A stretch of 63,108 nucleotides of DNA. Origin: Flavobacteriales bacterium. GTDB taxonomy: Bacteria; Bacteroidota; Bacteroidia; Flavobacteriales; UBA7430. Every line of letters starts with the position of its first letter. The stretch's first letter is position 1. Below the pieces are notes generated by a model, which searched no databases, was not told where the DNA came from, and saw nothing but the letters and a program-made list of their open reading frames with translations. The stretch spans positions 26,428 to 89,535 of the forward strand of contig NZJX01000020.1 in NCBI GenBank assembly GCA_002692065.1, read 5' to 3'. This document shows positions 37,369 through 46,639 of this stretch, piece after piece. Made by a program: the position numbers and the translations under genes.

Positions 37369-38448
37369 ATGAAATTAATTAATAAATTGGAAAGTATTAA
37401 GTTGAGATTTGATGATATTTCTCAACAAATTATAGATCCTAAGATCATATCTGATATAAAAACTTATATTAAGTTAAACAAAGAATATAAGGACCTTGAA
37501 CCAATAATTTTGATATATAATCAGTATAAAAATATTATCCAAAATATTGATGAGTCTAACAGAATTCTAAAAAATGATTCAGATAGTGAGATGAGAGAAC
37601 TAGCAAAACAAGAATTAGAATCTTTGTTGCCTGTAAAACAAGATTTTGAAAGTAAAATAAAATTTTTATTAATCCCTAAAGATCCTGAAGATTCAAAAAA
37701 TGCTGTAATTGAAATTAGAGCAGGGACAGGAGGAGATGAAGCTAGTATTTTTGCTGGTGATTTATTCAGGATGTATTCAAGATTTTGTGAAAGTAAAAAT
37801 TGGTCCATTGAATTAGTTGACTCTACCGATGGCTCTTCTGGGGGATATAAAGAAATTGTAGCAAATATATCTGGTGAAGATGTATATGGAGTTCTAAAAT
37901 ATGAATCTGGTGTTCATAGAGTTCAAAGGGTCCCTCAGACCGAAACTCAGGGTAGAGTTCATACATCAGCTGCCACTGTAGCTGTACTTCCTGAAGCAGA
38001 AGAATTTGATATTGAAATAAATGAAAAAGATTTAAAAAAAGAAACTTATTGTTCATCTGGACCTGGTGGACAATCTGTTAATACTACTTATTCAGCTGTT
38101 AGATTAACCCATTTACCATCAGGTGTTGTAGCTCAATGTCAAGATCAAAAATCTCAAATTAAAAATTTTAATAAAGCAATGCAAGTTTTAAGATCTAGAA
38201 TATATGAAATTGAATTAGCAAAAAGAAATTCAGAAATTGACAGTAAAAGAAAATCAATGGTTTCCACAGGAGATAGATCTGCCAAAATTAGAACTTACAA
38301 TTATCCTCAAGGTAGAGTAACAGATCACAGGATAAATTTAACATTATATAATCTAAATGATATTTTAAATGGAGATATAAATAAATTAATTGATGAATTG
38401 ACAGTTGTAGAAAATACTCAAAGATTGAAGGAGGGAGATTATGAATAG
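37369..38448 (+). CDS. prfA: Peptide chain release factor 1
   Basis: It reads UAA and UAG stop codons and triggers peptide release. At 359 aa it is full length. The codon-recognition PxT tripeptide is PQT (residues 189-191) within [26 protein letters not shown], and the catalytic GGQ is at 233-235 in [12 protein letters not shown], followed by [10 protein letters not shown]. PxT rather than SPF identifies RF1, not RF2. It overlaps pyrF by 8 bases. Confidence 0.95.
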   Translation: MKLINKLESIKLRFDDISQQIIDPKIISDIKTYIKLNKEYKDLEPIILIYNQYKNIIQNIDESNRILKNDSDSEMRELAKQELESLLPVKQDFESKIKFLLIPKDPEDSKNAVIEIRAGTGGDEASIFAGDLFRMYSRFCESKNWSIELVDSTDGSSGGYKEIVANISGEDVYGVLKYESGVHRVQRVPQTETQGRVHTSAATVAVLPEAEEFDIEINEKDLKKETYCSSGPGGQSVNTTYSAVRLTHLPSGVVAQCQDQKSQIKNFNKAMQVLRSRIYEIELAKRNSEIDSKRKSMVSTGDRSAKIRTYNYPQGRVTDHRINLTLYNLNDILNGDINKLIDELTVVENTQRLKEGDYE

Positions 38449-39259
38449 AAATTTTATTATTTCCAATATTAAAAAAAAAAAATCATTCTTATGTGTTGGC
38501 CTAGACACAGATATAAAGAAAATTCCTAAATTTTTACTTGATTACTCAGATCCCATTTTTGAATTTAATAAAAGAATTATTGATTCAACAAAAAACTATT
38601 GTATTTCATATAAATTAAATTTAGCTTTTTATGAATATTATGGATCAAAAGGTTACGATTCATTAGTTAAAACTTTAAATTATATCCCAAAAGATATTTT
38701 CAAAATAGCTGATGCGAAAAGAGGAGATATAGGAAATTCTTCTAAAATGTATGCAAAATCATTTTTTGAGTATTTAAATTTTGATGCAATTACTCTTTCT
38801 CCATATATGGGTATGGATTCTATTATCCCTTTTTTGGAATATAAAAATAAATGGGTAATATTACTTTCATTAACATCAAATATTGGTGCAAAAGATTTTC
38901 AATTATTAAAATTTGATGAATATTATCTTTTTGAAAAAATTATTGAAATATCTTCAAAGTGGGGAAATATAGATAATTTAATGTACGTTATTGGTGCGAA
39001 TAGATCAAATTACTTTAATAAAATAAGAAAACTTATTCCTAATCATTTTCTTTTAATTCCAGGTTTGGGTTTTCAGGGTGGTAAAATTGAAGAAATCGTA
39101 AAAAATAATTTAAATAATGATATTGGCTTAATTGTAAATTCTTCAAGAAAAATTTTGTATTCATCTAATGATAATTTTTTTCAAAAAATAGTAGCTGAAA
39201 AAACTTTAGATATTCAAAAAAAGATGGAAAAGATCTTGCTAGATAATAATATAATTTAG
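38441..39259 (+). CDS. pyrF: Orotidine 5'-phosphate decarboxylase (type 2)
   Basis: Last step of UMP synthesis. The 272-aa protein shows [13 protein letters not shown] (about residues 17-29), the catalytic DAKRGDIG loop (Asp-Lys pair) at about 91-98, the [12 protein letters not shown] loop and PGLGFQGGK phosphate-binding loop near the end. This longer layout is the type 2 enzyme common in Bacteroidota. It starts inside prfA and overlaps the convergent methyltransferase stop in four bases (TTAG). Confidence 0.93.
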   Translation: MNRNFIISNIKKKKSFLCVGLDTDIKKIPKFLLDYSDPIFEFNKRIIDSTKNYCISYKLNLAFYEYYGSKGYDSLVKTLNYIPKDIFKIADAKRGDIGNSSKMYAKSFFEYLNFDAITLSPYMGMDSIIPFLEYKNKWVILLSLTSNIGAKDFQLLKFDEYYLFEKIIEISSKWGNIDNLMYVIGANRSNYFNKIRKLIPNHFLLIPGLGFQGGKIEEIVKNNLNNDIGLIVNSSRKILYSSNDNFFQKIVAEKTLDIQKKMEKILLDNNII

Positions 39260-39765
39260 TAATAATTTTGTTTAATCCATTGACTTAAAGCTACAGTCAA
39301 AGCGTGACTCACATTCATTGATTTATTTTTACCAAAGGTAGGTATATATAAAACCTTACTGCACAATTTGATAATACTCTTTTCTAATCCCGACTTTTCA
39401 TTTCCTACAATAAATATTGTGTTATTTTTAATGCTTTCATTATAAATATTTCTAGAATAATTTGAAGTTCCAATACCTATTATTGTATATTCAACTGGAA
39501 TTTTCATTTTTAAATCTTCTTCATAACAAAATATCCAATCAATATTTTTAAAACTAGATTGTGCAATTCTTTTTATATTTTTATGATTAAAGTTGTTTTT
39601 TCCTTTTACAAATATTACTTTTTCACAATTAAAATTATCTGCTATTCTTATTATATTTCCTATATTTTCTGGATTACTTAACTTCCATCCAATTACTATC
39701 GGATGTTTTTTATTTTTTAAAATATTAATATTATGCTTAAAAAAAAAATTTGAGTTGATTGTCAT
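39256..39765 (-). CDS. SpoU-family tRNA/rRNA 2'-O-methyltransferase
   Basis: SPOUT-class SAM-dependent enzyme that methylates a ribose 2'-OH. The 169-aa protein shows the three SpoU motifs: NPENIGNIIRIADNFN (about residues 30-45), IFIVGNEKSGL (about 131-141) and YIPTFGKNKSMNVSHALTVALSQW (about 150-163). It lacks the extra RNA-binding domain of TrmH/RlmB. Target RNA is unknown; a TrmL-like or TrmH-like tRNA target is a guess. It sits 5 bases after DUF4294 and is probably co-transcribed. Confidence 0.86.
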   Translation of the reverse strand: MTINSNFFFKHNINILKNKKHPIVIGWKLSNPENIGNIIRIADNFNCEKVIFVKGKNNFNHKNIKRIAQSSFKNIDWIFCYEEDLKMKIPVEYTIIGIGTSNYSRNIYNESIKNNTIFIVGNEKSGLEKSIIKLCSKVLYIPTFGKNKSMNVSHALTVALSQWIKQNYY

Positions 39766-39770
39766 AATTC

Positions 39771-40424
39771 TTATTTGATAAATTGATTATTAATGATATT
39801 TTCAATTTCATTATCTTCTTTAATTTTATTTGGATCATAGATAATTTTTATGTTACCATTATATAATTTTAAAATTTTGTACCATAAATTTGCATTTATT
39901 TTATTTTGATATTTACTAATTATCTGATAAACTGTCAAACCTGTTTCTCTATAAATCAATTTACATAATATTTTCCCTTCTGAATAAGTTAGCATTTTAA
40001 TTCTATCTATATACTCTGATTTTATTTTCTTTTTTTCAAGTTTAATAATTTTTTTATTTCTGAATTTAGAAACTGAATTTGATTTACTATCAATATACTT
40101 TATTTTTTCGCACAATATTGATGCAAGTGGATAAACTTTTAGAACCTTATTCTTTAGGATTAAATATTCAAACCTATTATTTGTTTTTTTTTCTTTTAGA
40201 TTTATTTCTCTTAAAGTATCTATGAAAAAAATTTTTTTATTTAAACTGTCTTGATTTTGGCAAAAAATAGGATTAGATTTATTCAAAAAAAAATATGCAA
40301 TCAAAAAAAAATATTTTAAGTTTAATTTTTTAAAAATTTGAAATATGCAACATAAAATAATTAAATTTATTTTTTTTATTTTTCTTTTTAAAAGTTCTCT
40401 AAGTAAAAACATCAATTTCGACAA
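39771..40424 (-). CDS. DUF4294 family protein, exported
   Basis: The 217-aa protein of unknown function shows the DUF4294 core: RFEYLILKNKVLKVYPLASILCEKI (about residues 80-110), a basic linker and MLTYSEGKILCKLIYRETGLTVYQIISKYQNKINANLWYKILKLYNGNIKIIYDP (about 145-195, split here by description only). A secretion signal KYFFLIAYFFLNKSNPIFCQ precedes it. The only ATG start is at 40424, which lies 80 bases inside the divergent DUF2141 gene. A near-cognate start, such as TTG close to the signal, may be the true one, so the 5' end is uncertain. Confidence 0.72.
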   Translation of the reverse strand: MSKLMFLLRELLKRKIKKINLIILCCIFQIFKKLNLKYFFLIAYFFLNKSNPIFCQNQDSLNKKIFFIDTLREINLKEKKTNNRFEYLILKNKVLKVYPLASILCEKIKYIDSKSNSVSKFRNKKIIKLEKKKIKSEYIDRIKMLTYSEGKILCKLIYRETGLTVYQIISKYQNKINANLWYKILKLYNGNIKIIYDPNKIKEDNEIENIINNQFIK

Positions 40425-40800
40425 TACTAATCTTTTGTTAAAAGTAAAGAATTTTTCTAATTTAAATGGTAAACTTGTAGTAGCTATCTATAATGACCCA
40501 AAGAATTTTAATTCAAATACAGTTAACTATAGAGATACAACCTTGGTTGTTAAAGATAGTGTTATGCTAATTAAATTTAAAGATATTGATCCAGGAAGTT
40601 ATGCAATAAGTTTATATCATGATGAAAATGGAAATGGAAAGATAGATATGGGTGGTATATTTAATTTATTCCCTAGAGAAGGTTTTGGCTTTTCTAAAAA
40701 TAATTTTAATGGTATATCCGAACCAAAATTTAATGACTGTAAATTTTTAATTAAACATGGAAATCATATTGAAATTGAAATTGATTTAGTATATATTTAA
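40345..40800 (+). CDS. DUF2141 domain protein, exported
   Basis: The 151-aa protein has a signal peptide (about residues 1-19, ending LSKN) and a DUF2141 domain: LLLKVKNFSNLNGKLVVAIYNDP (about 30-50), IDPGSYAISLYHDENGNGKIDMGGIF (about 84-109) with a Ca-binding-like DENGNGKID loop, then PREGFGFSKN. Such proteins are extracellular or periplasmic with an Ig-like fold and unknown role. The start overlaps the divergent DUF4294 reading frame. It is followed by the MBL hydrolase gene after 3 bases. Confidence 0.85.
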   Translation: MQHKIIKFIFFIFLFKSSLSKNINFDNTNLLLKVKNFSNLNGKLVVAIYNDPKNFNSNTVNYRDTTLVVKDSVMLIKFKDIDPGSYAISLYHDENGNGKIDMGGIFNLFPREGFGFSKNNFNGISEPKFNDCKFLIKHGNHIEIEIDLVYI

Positions 40801-40803
40801 CTT

Positions 40804-41655
40804 ATGAAAATAATTTCAATTGAAACTGGAAAATTTAAGTTAGATGGAGGTGCAATGTTTGGTGTCGTTCCAAAAGTGATTTGGAGTAAAACTAATCCTT
40901 CAGATTCTAATAATTTATGTTCATGGTCAATGCGAAGTTTACTTATCGATAATGGCAATAAGAAAATATTAATAGATTGTGGAATAGGAAATAAACAAAG
41001 TGATAAGTTTTTTTCTTACTATCACCTTCATGGAAATGAGACCCTAATTTCCTCACTAAAAAAAAATAATTATCATCCAGATGATATAACAGACGTAATT
41101 TTAACTCATCTTCATTTTGATCATTGTGGGGGTGCAACTAAATTCAATGAAAATGGAAAAATAGAAACAGTTTTCAAGAATGCAGTGTATTGGTCTAATG
41201 AAAAACACTGGTTGTCTGCCATTAATCCAAATAGTAGAGAAAAAGCTTCATTTTTAAATGAAAATTTAATTCCATTAAAAAAATCTGGACAATTAGACTT
41301 TATAAAATCAGAGGGAACATTTATTTCTGATATTGATATTTTATTTGTCAGTGGTCATACTGAATCTCAGATGATACCTCATATTAAGTTTAATAATGAA
41401 AAAATTGTATTTTGTGCTGATTTATTACCTTCAACTTCTCATATTCCATTACCATATGTAATGGGTTATGATATAAATCCATTATTAACACTCGAAGAAA
41501 AATTTTTTTTTTTAAGTTTAGCTTTTAAAAAATCATACACTCTTTTTTTTCAACACGATTATTTTTATTCATGTTGTAATTTAAAAAAAGTAAATAATAG
41601 AATTGAATTAAAAGATAAATTCATGTTAAAAAAAATTATTAAAACTCGGCAATAA
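40804..41655 (+). CDS. Metallo-beta-lactamase fold hydrolase
   Basis: The 283-aa cytoplasmic metal-dependent hydrolase carries the zinc motif THLHFDHCGG (His102, His104, Asp106, His107), a later GHTESQM (His) and CADLLPS (Asp) that complete the metal site. The family includes lactonases, phosphodiesterases and thiol hydrolases; substrate unknown. A run of 11 T at 41503-41513 is in frame (KFFFLSL) and does not disrupt the gene. It overlaps the convergent RidA gene by 17 bases. Confidence 0.87.
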   Translation: MKIISIETGKFKLDGGAMFGVVPKVIWSKTNPSDSNNLCSWSMRSLLIDNGNKKILIDCGIGNKQSDKFFSYYHLHGNETLISSLKKNNYHPDDITDVILTHLHFDHCGGATKFNENGKIETVFKNAVYWSNEKHWLSAINPNSREKASFLNENLIPLKKSGQLDFIKSEGTFISDIDILFVSGHTESQMIPHIKFNNEKIVFCADLLPSTSHIPLPYVMGYDINPLLTLEEKFFFLSLAFKKSYTLFFQHDYFYSCCNLKKVNNRIELKDKFMLKKIIKTRQ

Positions 41656-42016
41656 AAGATATTTCAATATTTGCTTCTTTTGGTAATCTAGATACTTCAA
41701 CAGTTTCTCTGACTGGGTATTTATTTTTAAAATAAGTTTTATATATTTTGTTTAACATTTCAAAATTATTTAAATCGGTAAGATAAATATTAACTTTAAT
41801 GATGTTTTTAAATTTTAAAGAATTATTATTAAGAATAATTTCAATATTATTCATAACTTGAATCATTTCTTCTTTAAAAGATGAGTTAACCAATTTATTG
41901 GTTAATGGATCTATTCCTATTTGGCCAGACGAAAATAATAGGTTATTAGATTTGATGAAATGAGAATAAGATGCCAGTGGTTTGGGAGCTTTAAATTTGT
42001 TTTTAGATGAATCCAT
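41639..42016 (-). CDS. ridA: RidA family enamine/imine deaminase
   Basis: It hydrolyses reactive 2-aminoacrylate and related enamines released by PLP enzymes to ketoacids. The 125-aa protein has the trimeric RidA fold: LLFSSGQIGIDPLTNKLV (about residues 26-43), KVNIYLTDLNNF and PVRETVEVSRLPKEANIEISFIAEF. The catalytic Arg is Arg103; the second position after it is Thr where E. coli has Cys, a common variation. It is a lone minus-strand gene. Confidence 0.9.
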   Translation of the reverse strand: MDSSKNKFKAPKPLASYSHFIKSNNLLFSSGQIGIDPLTNKLVNSSFKEEMIQVMNNIEIILNNNSLKFKNIIKVNIYLTDLNNFEMLNKIYKTYFKNKYPVRETVEVSRLPKEANIEISFIAEF

Positions 42017-42050
42017 TATTTTTTTTTTATTTTAATAATTAATCTAATAT

Positions 42051-42614
42051 ATGAAAGTATTAATAATTGATAATTATGACTCATTTACCTATAATTTGGT
42101 TCATCTTGTAGAAAAGAAAATTAGTGATTTTGAAGTTTGGAGAAATAACGAAATTGATTTTAATAGAGTTGACGATTTCGATAAATTTTTATTATCTCCA
42201 GGTCCAGGTTTACCTAATAATTCTGGAGATTTAATGTTATTAATTAATAAAATATATAAAAAAAAATCAATACTAGGAATTTGTCTTGGTTTTCAAGCTC
42301 TAGGTATATTTTTTGGAGGAAATTTATATAATTTGAAAAATGTAAAGCATGGTATTCAAGATAATATATCAATTATTCAAGACAATTTAATTTATAAGAA
42401 TATTCCTAATAAAATTAAAGTTGGAAGATATCATTCTTGGGCTTTGAATATAAAGAAAAATAATAAATTTTTACTTCCTACCTCATTTGACAAAAAAAAA
42501 ACAGTAATGTCTTTTAATCATAAATATTTACCAATTTTTGGGATTCAATATCATCCTGAATCTGTTTTGTCCCAATATGGTGAGAGGATTATAAATAATT
42601 GGTTAAAAATTTAA
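42051..42614 (+). CDS. Anthranilate/aminodeoxychorismate synthase glutamine amidotransferase subunit
   Basis: Class I glutamine amidotransferase that gives ammonia to chorismate for anthranilate (TrpG) or 4-amino-4-deoxychorismate (PabA). The 187-aa protein has IDNYDSFTYNLVH, LLSPGPGLP, the nucleophile loop ILGICLGFQAL with Cys78, and GIQYHPESVLS with His168 and Glu170. Neither trpE nor pabB lies nearby, so which synthase it serves (possibly both) is open. It has its own short upstream gap with no clear promoter box. Confidence 0.88.
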   Translation: MKVLIIDNYDSFTYNLVHLVEKKISDFEVWRNNEIDFNRVDDFDKFLLSPGPGLPNNSGDLMLLINKIYKKKSILGICLGFQALGIFFGGNLYNLKNVKHGIQDNISIIQDNLIYKNIPNKIKVGRYHSWALNIKKNNKFLLPTSFDKKKTVMSFNHKYLPIFGIQYHPESVLSQYGERIINNWLKI

Positions 42615-42669
42615 TTTATTTTGGTCTAAACTTAATTTATTCTTAATTTACTAAAGATTATTTTTAATT

Positions 42670-43443
42670 ATGAAAAATTTTTTTCTAAATGTTATAATTG
42701 GTTTATTTTTTCTAATACTCATTGTAAAGTTTTCTTTAGCAAAGTTAAATGATTACACAAAGCATAAATCCTTTATTGTAGTTCCAAATTTAATTGGTAT
42801 GAGAGTTGAGGATATAAGCGACACCATATCAAAGTTAAATTTAAGATATTTGATAATTGATTCAGGTGCATATAATCCAAATTATCCTAGAGGTTCAGTT
42901 TTATCTCAGCTTCCTAAACATTTTTCAAAAGTTAAATCAAACAGAAAACTTCTATTAACAATTAATCCAAATAAAGTAAGTTTAATTTCTATTCCAGACT
43001 TTACTGACAAATCAAAAAGACAGTATATTTCTGAATTATCCGCTAAAGGTTTTAGAATTGGAAAATTAATTTATGTAAATGATATTCATCCAAATGTTGT
43101 TTTGGGTGTAAATATTGATGATGAAATTATTAATTCAAATACAAAAATTGAAAAATCTTCAATATTAGATTTGACTCTTGGTAACGGGAATAAACAAAAA
43201 ATCAATACCCCAAATTTCAAAGGTTTAAAATTTATAAATATTAAATCACAGTTATTTGAAGAGTCTTTAAACATTGGGGAATTAATTTTTGATAAATCAG
43301 TAGTTGATACTCTTGAATCTTTTGTATTTAAACAATTTCCTACAGATGATAGTATTAATATTGATTTAGGTACTGAAATTAATTTATGGTTTACAGAAGA
43401 TTCTATAAATTTGGTAAATGATTCATCAATTATTATAAATTAA
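42670..43443 (+). CDS. Membrane-anchored PASTA-domain protein
   Basis: The 257-aa protein has one N-terminal helix (about residues 5-25) and three PASTA-like repeats, roughly 35-108, 110-175 and 180-243 (VVPNLIGMRVEDISDTISKLNLRYLI; SIPDFTDKSKRQYISELSAKGF; NTPNFKGLKFINIKSQLFEES). PASTA repeats bind peptidoglycan fragments in kinases and penicillin-binding proteins; here no kinase or transpeptidase domain is present. It precedes the RluD-type gene by 19 bases, an arrangement I recall in other Bacteroidota, often near ddl. Confidence 0.83.
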   Translation: MKNFFLNVIIGLFFLILIVKFSLAKLNDYTKHKSFIVVPNLIGMRVEDISDTISKLNLRYLIIDSGAYNPNYPRGSVLSQLPKHFSKVKSNRKLLLTINPNKVSLISIPDFTDKSKRQYISELSAKGFRIGKLIYVNDIHPNVVLGVNIDDEIINSNTKIEKSSILDLTLGNGNKQKINTPNFKGLKFINIKSQLFEESLNIGELIFDKSVVDTLESFVFKQFPTDDSINIDLGTEINLWFTEDSINLVNDSSIIIN

Positions 43444-43462
43444 AATCATAATAATATAAAAA

Positions 43463-44500
43463 ATGTCAATTGAACCTTTATCAGATTATAATTTAAAATC
43501 AGGGTTATATGAACATTTCAATTTTTTGGTTGATGGTAAGCAAGTTCTTATGCGAATTGATAAATTCTTATCTAATCAAATTTCAAATTTAACTAGAAAT
43601 AAAGTACAAAAACTTTTTGATCAAAATCTTGTATTAGTCAATAATAATCCTGTAAAGTCTAGTTACAAAATTAAACCCAATGATAATATAGTTTTATATA
43701 AGTTATTTCCTAAAAGAATTGAAACTTTAACACCAGAAAAAATAAAATTAGATATTTTACATGAAGATACTGATATAATTATTGTCAATAAACCCTCTGG
43801 TATGGTTGTTCACCCTAGTTTTGGACATTTTACTGGAACATTAATGAATGGTATTAAATATCATTTTGAAAATTTACCTAATCAAGATAATGAATTAAGG
43901 CCTGGATTAGTTCATAGAATAGATAAAAACACCTCTGGTATTCTTGTCATTGCAAAGAATGATAATTCCTTAGTTCACCTCCAAAAACAATTTTTTGAAA
44001 GAACATCTAGGAGAAAATATATTGCACTAGTCTGGGGAGATTTTAATGAAAATAGCGGTACTATATCAGGAAACATAGGTAGAAGCCTTAAAAATAGAAA
44101 AATTTTTCAGGTTTTTTCTGATGATAAAAATTATGGGAAGAAAGCTGTAACTCATTTTAAAGTTTTAGAGAGATTTAATTATGTTACATTAATTGAATGT
44201 AAGTTAGAAACTGGAAGAACTCATCAAATAAGAGTACATTTTAACCACATTGGTCATCCATTATTTAATGATGATATATACGGAGGAGATAAACTTCTTA
44301 AGGGAACAACATTTTCAAAGTATAAACAGTTTGTCCAAAATTGTTTTAAGGTCATCAATAGGCAAGCGTTACACGCAAAATCTTTAGGATTTATTCATCC
44401 AAGAACAAATAAATGGATTGAATTTGAATCAGAATTACCGTTAGATTTTTCTTTAGCTATTCAAAAATGGAGAAAATATTCTAAGTTTAATATTAAATAA
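43463..44500 (+). CDS. rluD: RluA/RluD-family 23S rRNA pseudouridine synthase
   Basis: It isomerises uridine to pseudouridine in rRNA, for RluD in helix 69 of 23S rRNA. The 345-aa protein has an N-terminal S4 RNA-binding domain (MRIDKFLSNQ...TRNKVQKLFDQNLVLVNN, about residues 30-65) and the catalytic domain with IIVNKPSGMVVHP and RPGLVHRIDKNTSGILVIAK carrying Asp154, then ETGRTHQIRVHF and ALHAKSLGFIHP. RluD is the best match by length; RluC-like activity cannot be excluded. Interestingly, RlmH at 20493 acts on the same helix. Confidence 0.9.
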   Translation: MSIEPLSDYNLKSGLYEHFNFLVDGKQVLMRIDKFLSNQISNLTRNKVQKLFDQNLVLVNNNPVKSSYKIKPNDNIVLYKLFPKRIETLTPEKIKLDILHEDTDIIIVNKPSGMVVHPSFGHFTGTLMNGIKYHFENLPNQDNELRPGLVHRIDKNTSGILVIAKNDNSLVHLQKQFFERTSRRKYIALVWGDFNENSGTISGNIGRSLKNRKIFQVFSDDKNYGKKAVTHFKVLERFNYVTLIECKLETGRTHQIRVHFNHIGHPLFNDDIYGGDKLLKGTTFSKYKQFVQNCFKVINRQALHAKSLGFIHPRTNKWIEFESELPLDFSLAIQKWRKYSKFNIK

Positions 44501-44534
44501 TTCTAATTCATATAATTATTCTTGTTTTTAGTTA

Positions 44535-44542
44535 TATATTTG
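44535..44542 (+). promoter_or_regulatory. Putative -7 promoter box (TATATTTG) for the large lipoprotein gene
   Basis: Full TAnnTTTG match ending 13 bases before the start codon at 44556. A TTG at 44522-44524 is only 10 bases upstream, too near for a normal -33. The messenger would be almost leaderless. Confidence 0.4.
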
Positions 44543-44555
44543 GTTAAAAATACCA

Positions 44556-46637
44556 ATGAGAAAAATATACTCGATTTTTTTTATTTTTTTTCTGTTTATT
44601 TGTTCTTGTGTTGACGAAAATTTAAATAATATTTCAAATGAAATTGAATTTAATTCCAATTTAGCTTTACCTGTTCTTAGTTCAATATCTACTTTAGAGG
44701 ATTTTTTGCCTGAGGATAGTCTATTGATAACAGAACAGGATGGACTTTTAAGAGTGCTTTATTTTCAGGATAGTATTGCTTCGTTTAGAAGTGATAGTTT
44801 ATTTCAGATTGAAAATCAAGATCCAACAAATGAAAGTTTTGAATTAGGTGAAATAGACTTAGATAATTTTCAAGAAGTTAAACAAATTTTTTTAACTGAA
44901 TTAGCTGGAAATTTGGAGGATACTTTATTGTCAAATAATTTTAATTATGGGATTGAGTATTCCCAACAATTTGGTTCAGCTTATTTTCCCACTATTTCTA
45001 ATCAGTCTGGAGGAACCTACAGTCAAGTTGCATCAGAGGATTTTTTGTTTGTAAATATTGTTAATGGAAATTTGTCATTAGAAATTACTAATAATTTTAG
45101 TGTAAATATAGATTACTTGAGGTTAATTTTGAAGAATCAAATTGATAATAGTGTAATAGGAGAATTTATTTTTAATAATATTTTACCTAATTCTTCAACT
45201 ATTGAATATTTATCTTTAGAGGGAACTACAATGTATAATGAATTAGTTTTTGAAGTTAACGAAATATATATTTATGGTAGTGGTCCAAATCCTTTTAATA
45301 CATCAAATTTTGTTTCTATGAACGAAACAGATAATATTAATATTAATGTTATAGGAAGTAATATAAAAGTTGATAATGGTTTAGTTAAATTTCCAGAACA
45401 AGAAGGACCATCTGATAATTTTATATTTGATATGGAATTTGATGAAGGAATTGATATTAACTTTATTAATATGAATAGTGGTACTCTAGAATATTTAATC
45501 TCATCAACCTTTAATTCAAATATAAGTTTACTTATTGAAATACCTCAACTCTTAGATCATAATAATTTTGCTTATAATCAATCTATAAATATTTTAAATA
45601 CAGAACAATTAGGACCTTTATTTCTATCGATAGATCTCCAAGATTATACTTTTGACTTATCTAATTCTAATAATCAAATAGAAGTTTTATATTCCACTCA
45701 AATTAACTCATCAGAATCTTATGAAGCTTTTGATGCTTCAGATTTTATATCTTTTTCAGTTTCTGTAAATAATTTAGAATTTAATAACATTAATGGATAT
45801 TTTGGCCAAGAAATTAAGGAAATTGATCCTGGAACTATTGATATAGAAATTAGTATTCTCGATGATATTGCATCTAATATTTACCTTGAGACTCCCAAAA
45901 TGATATTTAATATTGATAATGAAATTAGTATTCCATTTGATATTGATTTAGACTTAATTGGCTATAATGATTCTGAAAGTGCAAATTTAAATGGCCCCAT
46001 CATTAATATACTTCCAAGTTCTTTTTCATATGCAGAATATAATAATTCTAATACAAATAATCAGTTGTCAGAATTTATTTCTTTAGTCCCCAATCAGATA
46101 AACTACAGTGGATCTGTTACCCCAAACCCTAATGGATTTCAAGGACAATTTAATGAAATAAGTCCTGGAGAATCAATTATTATAAATTTTGAAATGAACT
46201 TACCTTTATTTTTGAGAATAGATGATGCTAATAGAACCGATACAATAAGTTATGAACCACCAAATTTAACAGATAATATTTATGACAATATTCACAGTAT
46301 AATCATGAAACTTAATATTTCTAATGAATTTCCATTAAATGCTGATATTAATCTTAAATTTTATAATTCATCAAATAACTTGATTCAAGATTCTTTATAT
46401 TCTGATCTAGTTTATGCCGCAGAGGTTGATGATAACGGTAGAACAATAGAACCAAATTTATATACAAAAGATATTAATTTAGATTCAAATCAAATAGATG
46501 CATTTTTTAATTCTGATAATGTTATAATCGATATTGAAATGAACACATCAAATACTGAAAATAGTTCAGTGAAACTATATACAGATTATGAAATATTTTT
46601 TTCATTAGGTGCCTTAATAAATATTAATTCAAATTAA
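44556..46637 (+). CDS. Large lipoprotein of unknown function, paired with DUF5723 gene
   Basis: Function not recognised. The 693-aa protein has a lipoprotein signal (ICSC lipobox, lipidated Cys near residue 18) followed by VDENLNNIS. The mature protein is Asn-, Ser-, Ile- and acid-rich, with almost no Trp or Cys, and reads as all-beta (many alternating hydrophobic stretches). No repeat unit or catalytic motif stands out. It is 2 bases upstream of the DUF5723 gene, so the two are coupled; this suggests a surface lipoprotein with a partner outer-membrane protein, which is inference. Confidence 0.72.
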   Translation: MRKIYSIFFIFFLFICSCVDENLNNISNEIEFNSNLALPVLSSISTLEDFLPEDSLLITEQDGLLRVLYFQDSIASFRSDSLFQIENQDPTNESFELGEIDLDNFQEVKQIFLTELAGNLEDTLLSNNFNYGIEYSQQFGSAYFPTISNQSGGTYSQVASEDFLFVNIVNGNLSLEITNNFSVNIDYLRLILKNQIDNSVIGEFIFNNILPNSSTIEYLSLEGTTMYNELVFEVNEIYIYGSGPNPFNTSNFVSMNETDNININVIGSNIKVDNGLVKFPEQEGPSDNFIFDMEFDEGIDINFINMNSGTLEYLISSTFNSNISLLIEIPQLLDHNNFAYNQSINILNTEQLGPLFLSIDLQDYTFDLSNSNNQIEVLYSTQINSSESYEAFDASDFISFSVSVNNLEFNNINGYFGQEIKEIDPGTIDIEISILDDIASNIYLETPKMIFNIDNEISIPFDIDLDLIGYNDSESANLNGPIINILPSSFSYAEYNNSNTNNQLSEFISLVPNQINYSGSVTPNPNGFQGQFNEISPGESIIINFEMNLPLFLRIDDANRTDTISYEPPNLTDNIYDNIHSIIMKLNISNEFPLNADINLKFYNSSNNLIQDSLYSDLVYAAEVDDNGRTIEPNLYTKDINLDSNQIDAFFNSDNVIIDIEMNTSNTENSSVKLYTDYEIFFSLGALININSN

Positions 46638-46639
46638 AA

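Noticed and set aside
41503-41513. Run of 11 T in the MBL hydrolase gene as a third frameshift site
   Set aside because: The frame stays open through it as KFFFLSL and the protein continues with family-like sequence to a normal end.
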